NCBI GenBank assembly: GCA_963754445.1
Contig: CAVWFT010000002.1
Location: 2,046,001-2,110,000, forward strand
Source: Bog-473 sp963754445
GTDB lineage: Bacteria > Actinomycetota > Acidimicrobiia > Acidimicrobiales > RAAP-2
Length of the DNA stretch: 64,000 nucleotides
Reading direction: 5' to 3'
This document shows, in pieces, positions 36,035 to 46,364 of the stretch; positions within the stretch are counted from its first letter, which is position 1, and every line of letters begins with the position of its first letter. The notes beneath the pieces were generated by a model. The model was not told the origin of the DNA and did not search any database. It saw only the letters and a program-made list of their open reading frames with translations. A program made the translations under genes and the position numbers.

Positions 36035-36853
36035 TCAGTCGTCACGCGAGGCTTCTGCTGCTCTCGTGAGCTTCGCCGATCGGGCCACGACTGCCTCTGT
36101 CAGGTCGCCATGGGTGATGACATAGGGCTCGTCCGCCATGATGGCCTCGATCACTCCGGCGGCGGCGTCCTCAGCGGTCGCCAGCATGGCAGTCATTCCT
36201 GGATTGCTGGCTACCATCGCTTCCATGTCGCCTTCGTGGGCGATGGGACGACGCACCTGTACCGGTTGTGCCGCCTCACTGGTCTCGAGGTGGCGAGTGA
36301 TCATCCCGGACGGGAAGATCACCGTGACGCCGATGCCATCGTCGGCGAATTCGAGTCGGAGAGTCTCGGCGAGGCCCCACACGGCGAACTTGCTCGCCTG
36401 CTAGGCACCGAGACGGCTGGCGGGATCGAGAATCGAGGACGACGTGGTGAAGGCAAGCCTGCCTCGCTCGGACTTGCGGAGCAGAGGCAGGAACGACCGG
36501 GCGACCCGGGCCGACCCGATGACATTGACATCGAGTATCCATCGCCATTCCTCGTCCGTAAAGGCTTCGACAGCTCCGAACAGCTGAACACCGACGTTCG
36601 AGACGACGAGATCGACGGCGCCGAAGCGGTCGCCGACTGCGGCCACCGCTGCCTCAACGCTGGCGGCGTCGACAACATCTACGGCGAAGCCCAGGGTCCC
36701 GACTTGGTACGCGTCCCCGACGCGCTTCGCCTCGGTGATCGCGCGTTCTTGGTCGAGATCGAGCAACGCCACACTCATACCCAGAGCAGCACACCGCTCA
36801 CCGAGCGCAAGGCCGAGGCCAGAAGCCCCGCCTGTCACGACGGCAACCGGCAT
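36035..36853 (-). pseudogene. Short-chain dehydrogenase/reductase with an amber codon at the catalytic Tyr
   Basis: A 273-codon SDR frame interrupted once, by TAG at 36401-36403. The N-terminal part has the cofactor motif VVTGGASGLGLALGE and SNVGVQ. The segment around the stop reads SRLGA-stop-QASKFAVWGLAE, so the TAG replaces the Tyr of the YxxxK catalytic motif (residue 151). Downstream sequence is normal for the family (VTVIFPSGMITRHLE) and keeps frame to a proper TGA. A single base change from TAC or TAT explains it. The gene starts in a TGATG overlap with the SnoaL-like gene. Confidence 0.85.
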
Positions 36854-37275
36854 CAGCTCTTACCTGGCATCACGAAGTCCACGTGCAGCCGGGTGAGTTT
36901 CGAGGATTTGATCCTCCATCCATCGATTCCTCTTTCGTAGGTCTCGTGGTAGTGCCCGTAGCCGTCGAGGCGCGTGCCGTTGGGCCAGATGACAATGTCG
37001 TTGAGCGCCCAGATTCCCGTGGCGGTCGTATCCGAAGTGATGTCGATCTCGGGCATGTGGCCCTGATGGACGGTCACTGCGCCGCTCAGCGTTTCTTGGA
37101 GGAACGTCATGAAGTCGTCCGCCCCTTGGACGATGGAGCCACCCGCCTCACTGGTGTCAATCGTGACATCGTCGGTGAAGACCTGGCGCATGCCAGCCCA
37201 GTCCTTCGCGTCCATGGTCCGGAAATAGTGGGCCTTGAGCCGGCGGATCGCTTCGATGTCGTCCAATACCGTCAC
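36853..37275 (-). CDS. SnoaL/NTF2-like protein with uncertain start
   Basis: A 140-residue NTF2-fold protein. It has LDDIEAIRRLKAHYFRTMDA and DWAGMRQVFTDDVTIDTSEA at the N-terminus, VHQGHMPEIDITSDTTATGI in the middle, and a final strand YERGIDGWRIKSSKLTRLHV. Related proteins are dehydratases, cyclases or isomerases, often paired with SDRs as here. The GTG at 37275 has no ribosome binding site of its own; it overlaps the stop of a 9-codon frame that does have one. A frameshift between codons 9 and 10 of the original gene would explain this equally well. Confidence 0.72.
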   Translation of the reverse strand: MTVLDDIEAIRRLKAHYFRTMDAKDWAGMRQVFTDDVTIDTSEAGGSIVQGADDFMTFLQETLSGAVTVHQGHMPEIDITSDTTATGIWALNDIVIWPNGTRLDGYGHYHETYERGIDGWRIKSSKLTRLHVDFVMPGKS

Positions 37276-37301
37276 GAGTCGATTTCGCTTCGTCGGGGCA
37301 T
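37272..37301 (-). promoter_or_regulatory. Nine-residue leader ORF with very strong ribosome binding site
   Basis: AAGGAGGAG sits 5 nt before an ATG at 37301. It reads MPRRSEIDS and stops at TGA 37272-37274, overlapping the GTG of the SnoaL gene (GTGA). Either a true coupling leader peptide, or the authentic start of the SnoaL gene cut off by a one-base indel. Confidence 0.55.
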
Positions 37302-37983
37302 GTTCGCTCCTCCTTGATTCGCTCTCGGCAGCAATTGCCGCGGTCTGCTGATCCGTTTGCCGGCTTGTTAGCAATCACGAACTGCTGCGTCTTCGAGTTG
37401 TACGTCACCAGGTACGCCGGTCCCGGTGCGTAGGGGCGACCGGGTCAAAACGAGACCGGGCCACCCATTCCACGAATGGAGACAATGTGCAGGCTGGAGA
37501 CAATGTGCAGGCTGGAGACAATGTGCAGGCTGGAGACATTGCGCAGGCTATAGCCAGCGAACTTGAAATGTCTTGGTCGTCAGACTCTTTCCTGCCGCCT
37601 TGACATGTCGGCAAGATCGCCATGTCCTGGCAAGTGTTCTCGGTCCGTCACCCAAGTCGTCGGTGCGGTGGCTGACACTCCGATCGGATTGCCGATCACG
37701 GTCGAGGGATACGCCTTGATGATGCGGACGCACTTCTGGATGGGGGGGTCGTTCTGTAACGCTTACTGAGAGGAAGCTGCGGAAAGACGTAGCGACGGCG
37801 TCGATCCGGACGATCTGCGCGCCGTGGACGAGGAAATGGATCGTTCCCGGACCGATGCGACAGGAGAGCGCCGCGACCGACCGCACGCCGACCGCAAGAG
37901 CTCGTCGCCCTGCGATAAAACGCGGGGGACGACTCGAGAAGGTCGAAGTGCGACCCTGAGAAAGGGCCATCTACCAGGACAAA
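37302..37983. other. Gene-poor stretch before tRNA-Ala, possible mobile-element remnant
   Basis: Apart from the 18-bp repeats at 37478-37549, no supported gene is seen. A short leftward frame reading through about 37310-37440 gives AYLVTYNSKTQQFVIANKPA, which looks protein-like but was not recognised. The mixture of decayed frames and iterated repeats beside a tRNA gene is compatible with an old insertion site. Confidence 0.4.
37478..37549. repeat. 18-bp tandem repeat, 4 copies
   Basis: Three identical copies of ggagacaatgtgcaggct (37478-37495, 37496-37513, 37514-37531) are followed by a fourth with two changes (37532-37549). No gene covers them convincingly. Iterated short sites like this can be subterminal transposase-binding sites of an insertion sequence, but no transposase is present. 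Confidence 0.85.
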
Positions 37984-37986
37984 TGG

Positions 37987-38060
37987 TGGAGGCGATGGGA
38001 CTTGAACCCACGAACCTCTTGACTGCCAGTCAAGCGCTCTACCAGCTGAGCTACGCCCCC
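37987..38060 (-). tRNA. tRNA-Ala (anticodon GGC)
   Basis: The minus strand folds into a complete cloverleaf. The acceptor stem GGGGGCG/CGCCTCC contains the G3-U70 pair that marks alanine tRNAs. The D arm is GCTCAGCTGGTAGAGC. The anticodon stem CTTGA/TCAAG carries loop CTGGCAG (anticodon GGC). The T loop is GGTTCAAGTCC. The 3' CCA is encoded (37984-37986). Confidence 0.95.
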
Positions 38061-38274
38061 AGTGGTGGAGGACAACGCTAGCAGTCGGGGCAGGCGGTCC
38101 CGGGACGCCGCGCGCCGTCGAAAGGCGTGTTGGCGGGGCCGGGCGGTGGCTGATTGGCGAGCAAGGCGAGGGCCCGGCAGGACCAACCGCCACGGCGCCG
38201 CCGACCCCCCTGGACAGCGAAAACATCGGGCCAGCGTGCCCGGAGCGACACCGGCCAACGCCTACCCTGGTGTC

Positions 38275-40750
<2,476 letters not shown>

Positions 40751-40758
<8 letters not shown>

Positions 40759-41239
40759 GCGCCGGGCCACCCGGGCGCAGCTCGAGGAGCAGGCTCCCGC
40801 CCTCGTCGCCCATCACGGTGAAGCCGAGCCGGTCGTAGAGCTGCACGGCGTCGTTGCGCGGGTCCACGTGGCAGCGCAGGGGGAGCCTGGCGGTGCGGGC
40901 CGTCTCGGCCAACGTGTGGATCATCCAGGTGGCGAGCCCCCGCCGGCGTGCCGCCGGCACCACCGCCAGATCGATCAACAAGAGGTGGTCTTTGCCCTGC
41001 GCTTCGAGCATCCTTCCTGCGGGTTCGCCGTCCTCCAGCAACAGCCACGACCTGGCGTCGGGATAGTGGACGGCGTAGTGGCGACGCTGCGCCTCGAACT
41101 GCATGTCGAGGAGCCGGGTCAGTCCTTCTTCACCGAGTTGGACCAGGTGCAACTCGGCCGGCCGGCTCGTGGCGAACAGCGAGCGCAGGAACGGGCTGTC
41201 GGCCGGCGTTGCCGGTCGGAGCTCGAGGGTTGCGGTCAC
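40751..41239 (-). CDS. GNAT family N-acetyltransferase
   Basis: A 162-residue acyltransferase. It starts LELRPATPADSPFLRSLFAT, has LLLIDLAVVPAARRRGLATW as the acetyl-CoA pyrophosphate-binding loop, and ends NDAVQLYDRLGFTVMGDEGG. The GTG at 41239 gives the canonical N-terminus. Its 3' end overlaps the end of leuS by 8 bp, tail to tail. Acceptor unknown. Confidence 0.87.
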
Positions 41240-41326
41240 CCGCCCGAGGCTAGGGAGATCGAGGAGGGTCCGTCGGGCCCCGGACCCAAGATCGCTGGTC
41301 GGCGCCCCTCTTTTCTTTCTCCGGCA

Positions 41327-41821
41327 GTGAAGGCAAATGAGGCATATGGTGCGTTCGTGGAAGGTCGCTTCGGGCGTCGCCCGCTCTTCCAGGGAGCCCT
41401 GGCCGTGACGGCGGCGGCCGTCGTCCCCTTCGCCGCCGGCAGGGAAGGCGCCAGCACACATCCCATGAGCCGGTCGTCGTTCAGCCCCTTCGTCGACAGC
41501 ACGTTCCACCTCTCCGACGGAGGGCGAGCGGTGCCGGTCGTGCTGAGCCGGATCGACGACATCACCTCGACCACGCCGGCCACGCGAGAGGACCGTTTCT
41601 CCCTTGTCTTCAAGGGCCGCGCCCATGACCGGACGCTCTCGCAGGACACCCGGCGCCTGGTGCACGCCGGCCGCCCGGCAGTCGACCTGTTCATCGTGCC
41701 GGTCGGCCACCGGGGCCACCGCGGTCACCGCGGCAACAGCGGACACAGCCGCCAGAGCGCCAACAGTGACAACGGCGGCAGCGGTCAGACCTACGAGGCG
41801 ATCATCCACCGACGCGCCTGA
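41327..41821 (+). CDS. DUF6916-like exported protein
   Basis: A 164-residue protein. The N-terminus contains a twin-arginine-like signal (RFGRRPLFQGALAVTAAAVV). The mature domain reads FSPFVDSTFHL, AVPVVLSRIDDITSTTPATR, EDRFSLVFKGRAHDRTLSQD and LVHAGRPAVDLFIVPVG, which fits the DUF6916 type. A His/Arg/Gly-rich stretch (GHRGHRGHRGNSGHS) precedes the C-terminus. The GTG at 41327 is assumed; a GTG at 41357 would also give a signal. It lies 24 nt upstream of the tail-collar gene, a pairing that suggests a shared surface role. Confidence 0.62.
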   Translation: MKANEAYGAFVEGRFGRRPLFQGALAVTAAAVVPFAAGREGASTHPMSRSSFSPFVDSTFHLSDGGRAVPVVLSRIDDITSTTPATREDRFSLVFKGRAHDRTLSQDTRRLVHAGRPAVDLFIVPVGHRGHRGHRGNSGHSRQSANSDNGGSGQTYEAIIHRRA

Positions 41822-41845
41822 GGGCGCCGAACCAGAGGAGGCCGA

Positions 41846-42352
41846 ATGAGCACTCCGTTTCTCGGAGAGATCCGACTGTTCGGATTCACGTTTGCTCCGA
41901 ACGGATGGGCCCTGTGCAACGGCCAACTGCTCTCGATCGGGCAGAACACCGCGCTGTACAACCTGCTGGGCACCTACTACGGGGGCGACGGGGTGAGCAC
42001 CTTCGGCCTCCCGAATCTCCAAGGCCGGGTGCCCCTCCACCAGGGCAACGCGAACGGGTCCTACGTGGTGGGGCAGTCCGGCGGGTCGACGACCGAGACG
42101 CTGAGCGTCTCACAGCTCCCGGCCCACAACCATGCGGTGTTCGCCCACAAGGGTGCCGGGAACGCCAAGGTGCCGACGAACAACCTGCCCGCCGCCACGA
42201 GCGGCGACAGTTACGACGCCACGGGCAACGTGTCCATGAACGCCACCATGATCGGCGAGACCGGGAGCGGTGAGCCCGTGAGCGTCGTCCAGCCGTACTT
42301 GACTCTCACCTTCTGCATCGCCTTGTCGGGGATCTACCCCAGTCAAGGCTGA
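41846..42352 (+). CDS. Phage tail collar / MdpB-like protein
   Basis: A 168-residue protein. The N-terminal FLGEIRLFGFTFAPNGWALC with CNGQLLSIGQNTALYNLLGT is the phage tail-collar domain as found in microcystin-dependent-protein (MdpB) homologues. The GRVPLHQGN and LPAHNHAVF segments are also diagnostic. It ends with LTLTFCIALSGIYPSQG. AGAGGAGG precedes the ATG. Such genes occur outside prophages in many bacteria; no other phage genes are nearby. Confidence 0.88.
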   Translation: MSTPFLGEIRLFGFTFAPNGWALCNGQLLSIGQNTALYNLLGTYYGGDGVSTFGLPNLQGRVPLHQGNANGSYVVGQSGGSTTETLSVSQLPAHNHAVFAHKGAGNAKVPTNNLPAATSGDSYDATGNVSMNATMIGETGSGEPVSVVQPYLTLTFCIALSGIYPSQG

Positions 42353-42403
42353 GCGAGGAGTTCGACTCGAGGCCGGCGAGTCGAAGCGGGCGATGGTTGT
42401 TTT

Positions 42404-42435
42404 CCAAACACTCAACTCGTGCGTTGAGTGTTTGG
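42404..42435. terminator. 13-bp perfect hairpin between convergent genes
   Basis: ccaaacactcaac (42404-42416) and gttgagtgtttgg (42423-42435) pair perfectly around a 6-nt loop. They lie between the tail-collar gene and the leftward LLM gene. Short T/A-rich flanks are present but there is no long U run. GGGTCGGG-rich sequence follows to 42510. Confidence 0.7.
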
Positions 42436-42565
42436 ATTAGAAGGTTCGGCCCGTGCGGGGTCGGGAGGGGTCGGGGACCGGGTCGGGCCGGGTCGGGGAC
42501 CAAGCCGACACGTCGGCAACCCGCGGCGAGCGACAAAACAACTCGACCCAGGCGACAAGCGTTAT

Positions 42566-43573
42566 TCAGTCCTTGAAACCCGCCAGGACGTCCTTCCACA
42601 TCTCCGGGCGCACCTTGTAGGGCGCATAGAAGGAGAAGCGGTCTACCACGCCGTCGTAGCGGGAGCGCACCGTCGCGGCCACCTCGTCGAGCGGGCACAC
42701 CACGGCGAAGGCGTGGAGCACCTCGTCGGGAACCAGCTCGCCCATCTTCACCCACTCGCCCCGCTTCGAGAGCGTGTTGAGCTCGGACTGCAGATCACCC
42801 CAGCCGTGGAGCTCGAGCACGGGGCGATACGCCGGCGTCGATGCATAGAAGGCGATTTGCTGACGGGTCCCGACGTCGGCCGCCACCCTCGATTCCTCGT
42901 CCACCCCGGTCACGATGAAACCGGGGAGCGAGATCGTCAGGTCGGCCCGGGTCTTGCCCGCCTTGGCCGCCCCCCGCTCGAGCGCGGGCACCGACACCTC
43001 ACGCAGGTAGCGCTCGGTCGTGAAGGCATGGGCCAAGAAGCCGTCGGCCGCCTCGCCCGCCACCTCGGTCATGTGTTGGCCCACGCCGGCGAGGAGGATC
43101 TTGGGATTCCCGAACTCGTTCGGACCGGGGTCGAAGAAAGGCGTCATCAACGTGTGGGTGTAGAACTCGCCCCGGAAGGCCAGCGGCTCGCCGGTCTCCC
43201 ACGTCTTCCAGATGGCCCGGATGGCCAGCAGCATCTCGCGCATGCGCGGCGCCGGGTGCGACCACGGCATGGAGAAGCGCTTCGTGATGTGCGGCTTGAT
43301 CTGGCTGCCCAGGCCGAGGACGAAGTGGCCCCGGGTGGCGGTCTGCAGGTCGTTGGCCACCACGGCCAGCGTCATCGGGTTGCGGGCGAAGGCCACGGCG
43401 ATGCTGGTGCCGTAGTCGAGGTCGTTGGTGGCGCTCGCCGCGGCGGCGATGGGCAGGAACGGATCGTGCGAGGTCTCGCCCGTGAACACGCCGTCGTAGC
43501 CGTCGGCCTCCGCCTTGGCCGCCTGCGCCGCCACCGTGCGCAGGTCCGAACCGATGCCGCCGTCGATCTTCAT
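42566..43573 (-). CDS. LLM-class F420-dependent oxidoreductase
   Basis: A 335-residue luciferase-like F420-type enzyme (TIGR03617-like). It starts MKIDGGIGSDLRTVAAQAAK and has GYDGVFTGETSHDPFLPIAA, then LDYGTSIAVAFARNPMTLAV and RGHFVLGLGSQIKPHITKRF, the family's cofactor and barrel segments. The C-terminal half contains PKILLAGVGQHMTEVAGEAA. The ATG at 43573 is the canonical start; the longer frame runs through the nonamer repeats. Substrate unknown. It lies downstream of the PAC2 and APH-like genes on the same strand. Confidence 0.88.
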   Translation of the reverse strand: MKIDGGIGSDLRTVAAQAAKAEADGYDGVFTGETSHDPFLPIAAAASATNDLDYGTSIAVAFARNPMTLAVVANDLQTATRGHFVLGLGSQIKPHITKRFSMPWSHPAPRMREMLLAIRAIWKTWETGEPLAFRGEFYTHTLMTPFFDPGPNEFGNPKILLAGVGQHMTEVAGEAADGFLAHAFTTERYLREVSVPALERGAAKAGKTRADLTISLPGFIVTGVDEESRVAADVGTRQQIAFYASTPAYRPVLELHGWGDLQSELNTLSKRGEWVKMGELVPDEVLHAFAVVCPLDEVAATVRSRYDGVVDRFSFYAPYKVRPEMWKDVLAGFKD

Positions 43574-43580
43574 CGCCGCC

Positions 43581-43643
43581 TCACTCGCCTCACTCGCCTC
43601 ATCGGACTCATCGGACTCATCGGACTCATCGGACTCATCGGAC
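43581..43643. repeat. 9-bp tandem repeats between PAC2 and LLM genes
   Basis: Two copies of tcactcgcc (43581-43598) followed by five perfect copies of tcatcggac (43599-43643) fill the entire gap between the PAC2 stop codon and the LLM start. Confidence 0.88.
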
Positions 43644-44528
43644 TCACTGTTCCTCGCCCCGCAAGAAGCGCTCGAGCTCCGCTGCGATCTCGTCACCCGA
43701 GGGCACCTCGTCGACCCCCATGGCGTTGCCCTCGGAGGCGTCGATCGACTCCTCGAGCTTGCGCACCATCAAGAGGTGCTCGTCGTTGTCCGAGATGAGC
43801 TGGTCCACCTGGCGCCGGGACGAGTCGGCCGCCCGGCGCAGGGCCGAGGCATCGAGCGTCAGCCCGGCCACCGAGGCGAGCCCCTCGATGAGCACGGCCG
43901 AGGCCTCGGGGAAGGGCATCCCCGCCACGTAGTGGGGGACCCGGGCCCACAGCGACACCACCGGCGTGCCCTGGGCCCCGAAGGCCAGCTCCAGAGCGGA
44001 CGAGACGCCGGCGGGCACCTCGAGCTCGCCCTGGACGATCCCCACCTGCTCGATCAGATACGACGACTGTTCGGGGGCCGTGGCCGCCAGCCGCACGGGC
44101 CGGGTGTGCGGCGCCGGCGCCGGGAAGGCCCCGAGGCCGACGACCTGGCGCACCTTCCAGGAGCGGGCCAGCCCGACCACGGCGTCGCAGAAGGCGCGCC
44201 AGTGGAAGTCCGGCTCGGGACCGACGAGGAAGAGGATGTCGTTGCCGGCCTCGTCCTTGCCGTGGCGCACCACCGTGCGGGGCCAGTTCAGCTCGGTGGT
44301 CACCCCGTTCACGATGCGGGCCACCGGGCGCCGGGCCCGCTGGTCCAAGAAGTGCTCGCCGTTGAACGTCACCACGGGTTCGGTCGGACCCGAGCCGAGC
44401 AGGGACGCCACCGCGGTGGTGGCGCCGAGGCCGGCGTCGACCCAGCCCTCGAGGGAGACCACGAGCACCGGATCGTGCAACGGCGGCTCCTTGTGCACCT
44501 CGAAGATCTCCGTCACCTCGGGGCTCAC
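43644..44528 (-). CDS. PAC2 family protein
   Basis: A 294-residue protein of the PAC2 (proteasome assembly chaperone-like) family, common in actinobacteria. Visible features are VLVVSLEGWVDAGLGATTAV at the N-terminus, ILFLVGPEPDFHWRAFCDAV, and VVGLGAFPAPAPHTRPV with SLWARVPHYVAGMPFPEA. The C-terminal 60 residues are helical and acidic (VRKLEESIDASEGN). The GTG start overlaps the TGA of the phosphotransferase gene (GTGA). Function in bacteria is unproven. Confidence 0.88.
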   Translation of the reverse strand: MSPEVTEIFEVHKEPPLHDPVLVVSLEGWVDAGLGATTAVASLLGSGPTEPVVTFNGEHFLDQRARRPVARIVNGVTTELNWPRTVVRHGKDEAGNDILFLVGPEPDFHWRAFCDAVVGLARSWKVRQVVGLGAFPAPAPHTRPVRLAATAPEQSSYLIEQVGIVQGELEVPAGVSSALELAFGAQGTPVVSLWARVPHYVAGMPFPEASAVLIEGLASVAGLTLDASALRRAADSSRRQVDQLISDNDEHLLMVRKLEESIDASEGNAMGVDEVPSGDEIAAELERFLRGEEQ

Positions 44529-45568
44529 GAGGCCGTCTCGAGCGCGTCGGCCGCCATGGTGAACAGGTTGCCGATGGTGGTGGGGAAGCCGTCGACCGAG
44601 CCCGTGTCGCCCGCGCCGGCCCCGGCCACGTAGCGGGCGTAGACGCCCTGGAGGATGCAGGCCAGCTTCCAGTAGCCGAAGGCCATGTAGTAGCCGGCGC
44701 CCGAGACGTCGAGCCCGGACGCCTCGCCGTAGCGCGCGGCCACCTGGGCCTTGGTCGAGAAGCCGGGCGCCGTGGTGGGCGACATGCCGAGGACCGCCAT
44801 CTCGTCGCTCGGGTCGGCCCAGTAGCAGAGGAGGACGCCGAGGTCGGCCAGCGGATCGCCCAGCGTGCAGATCTCCCAGTCCAAGATGGCCTTGACGGTG
44901 CCGTCGTCGGCCAGCACCACGTTGTCCATGCGGTAGTCGCCGTGCACGACCGAGACACGCTGCTGGGCCGGGATGCGCCGGGCCAGTTCGTCGCTGACCT
45001 GCTCGACGATGGGCCCGTGCTCGATCCCCTCCACGTGCATCTGCTCGTACTGCCCGCGCCACCGCTTGAGCTGGCGCTCGATGTACCCGTCGTGCCGGGC
45101 CAGGTCGTCGAGCCCCACCGCGGCGGGCTCGACGGCGTGCAGCGCGGCCAGCGTGTCGGCCATGTGGTCGCCCACGGTGCCCCGGGTCGCCTCGTCGAAG
45201 GCGGCCAGCGCCTCGGGGGCGCTGCGCACGATGTGCCCGTCGACGAATTCCATGACGTAGAAGGGCCGCTCGTTCACCGCCTCGTCGGTGCACAGGCCGA
45301 CGGTCCCGGGTACGGGGATGCCGGCCGGCCCGAGGGCGTGGATGAGCCGGTACTCACGCGCCATGTCGTGCGCGGTGGGCAGCACGTGGTGCAGTGGCGG
45401 CCGGCGCAGGGCCCAGGCCCGGCCGTCACCGTCGGTCACCCGGAAGGTGAGGTTCGAGCGCCCCCCGGCGATCAGGGTGAAGGTCAGCGGCGTGGTGAGG
45501 GCGGGCACCTGGTCGGCCAGCCACTTCGTGACCTCGGCTTCGTTGATCCCCTGGGGCGCGTCAGGCAT
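44525..45568 (-). CDS. Aminoglycoside phosphotransferase-like (ACAD10/11-type) protein
   Basis: A 347-residue kinase-fold protein. It starts NEAEVTKWLADQVP, has the nucleotide-loop strand FTLIAGGRSNLTFRV, the catalytic loop VSVVHGDYRMDNVVLADDG and the metal-binding ILDWEICTLGDPLADLG. This is the subfamily fused to acyl-CoA dehydrogenases in eukaryotic ACAD10/11 and usually found near fatty acid genes in actinobacteria. The acceptor is probably a small hydroxyl compound; it is not evidence of antibiotic resistance. The ATG at 45568 is divergent from the thioredoxin gene. Confidence 0.87.
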   Translation of the reverse strand: MPDAPQGINEAEVTKWLADQVPALTTPLTFTLIAGGRSNLTFRVTDGDGRAWALRRPPLHHVLPTAHDMAREYRLIHALGPAGIPVPGTVGLCTDEAVNERPFYVMEFVDGHIVRSAPEALAAFDEATRGTVGDHMADTLAALHAVEPAAVGLDDLARHDGYIERQLKRWRGQYEQMHVEGIEHGPIVEQVSDELARRIPAQQRVSVVHGDYRMDNVVLADDGTVKAILDWEICTLGDPLADLGVLLCYWADPSDEMAVLGMSPTTAPGFSTKAQVAARYGEASGLDVSGAGYYMAFGYWKLACILQGVYARYVAGAGAGDTGSVDGFPTTIGNLFTMAADALETAS

Positions 45569-45655
45569 GCCTCACGACGCTAATCGGTGGGTGGTGCGCT
45601 GCCTCGACGGCTCTGCCGGCCGCCGCCTCCTGGTGCACCCGGTAGCGTCGTTGCG

Positions 45656-46364
45656 ATGGACGTCACCGACCAGACCTTCGCCGACGACGTGCTCACCCGG
45701 AGCTCGTCCGTGCCCGTCATCGTCGACCTGTGGGCCCCGTGGTGCGGCCCCTGCAAGACCCTCGGCCCAATGCTCGAACGCGCCGTGGCCGCCACCGAGG
45801 GCGCCGTCGAGCTGGCCAAGGTGAACGTGGACGACAACCCCAGGGTGGCCCAGACGTTCCAGGTCCAGTCGATCCCCGCCGTCTTCGCCCTCGCGCGACG
45901 GCCAGGTGGTGGACCAGTTCATCGGCGCCCTCCCCGAGGACCAGGTCAACGCGTTCGTCCAGCGCCTCCTCCCGGCGCCCAGCGAGGCCGACCTGCTGGT
46001 CGAGAAGGGCGACGAGGCCTCCGTGCGCGAGGCCCTGGCGCTCGAACCCGACCACGCGGGAGCGACCGAGGCGCTGGCCCGGATCTTGATCGATAGCGGG
46101 GACGCCGCCGGCGCCCTGGCCGCGCTGGGCCGCCTGCCCGAGACCGAGTCCGGCCGCGCCCTGGCCGCCGAGGCCCGCCTGCTCGAGGCGGGCGTGGACG
46201 TGTCGGGCGACGGCGGTATCGAGGCCAAGCTCGACGAGCTGCTCGAGCGGGTGCGGGGCGACGACGCCGCCCGCCAGGAGTTCGTGGACCTGCTCGAGAC
46301 GATGGGCGCGGACGACCCGCGCACGGGCGAGTACCGACGCGCCCTCACCAACCGCCTGTTCTGA
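45656..46364 (+). pseudogene. Thioredoxin-TPR (YbbN/CnoX-like) gene with a +1 frameshift
   Basis: The first frame (from ATG 45656) encodes a thioredoxin domain with VIVDLWAPWCGPCKTLGPML and VNVDDNPRVAQTFQVQSIPA, then VFAL. After that the reading frame turns into Arg/Pro-rich nonsense. From about 45893 the +1 frame continues the family sequence: QVVDQFIGALPEDQVNAFVQ, then a TPR-like helical C-terminus ending TNRLF. One extra base in the gccctcgcgcgacgg region explains it. The WCGPC site is intact. Either a sequencing error or a recent inactivation; folP2 starts in a TGATG overlap. Confidence 0.85.

Noticed and set aside
37563..37970. Frames on both strands between the 18-bp repeats and tRNA-Ala, considered as a transposase remnant
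   Set aside because: No DDE, serine or tyrosine recombinase motif could be seen; only the repeats hint at a mobile element.
42404..42435. Hairpin considered as a transposon terminal inverted repeat
   Set aside because: The arms are only 6 nt apart and lie between convergent genes, which fits a terminator better.
44525..45568. Possible antibiotic resistance by an aminoglycoside phosphotransferase
   Set aside because: The sequence belongs to the ACAD10/11-like branch with VVHGDYRMDN, usually metabolic; no resistance context is present.
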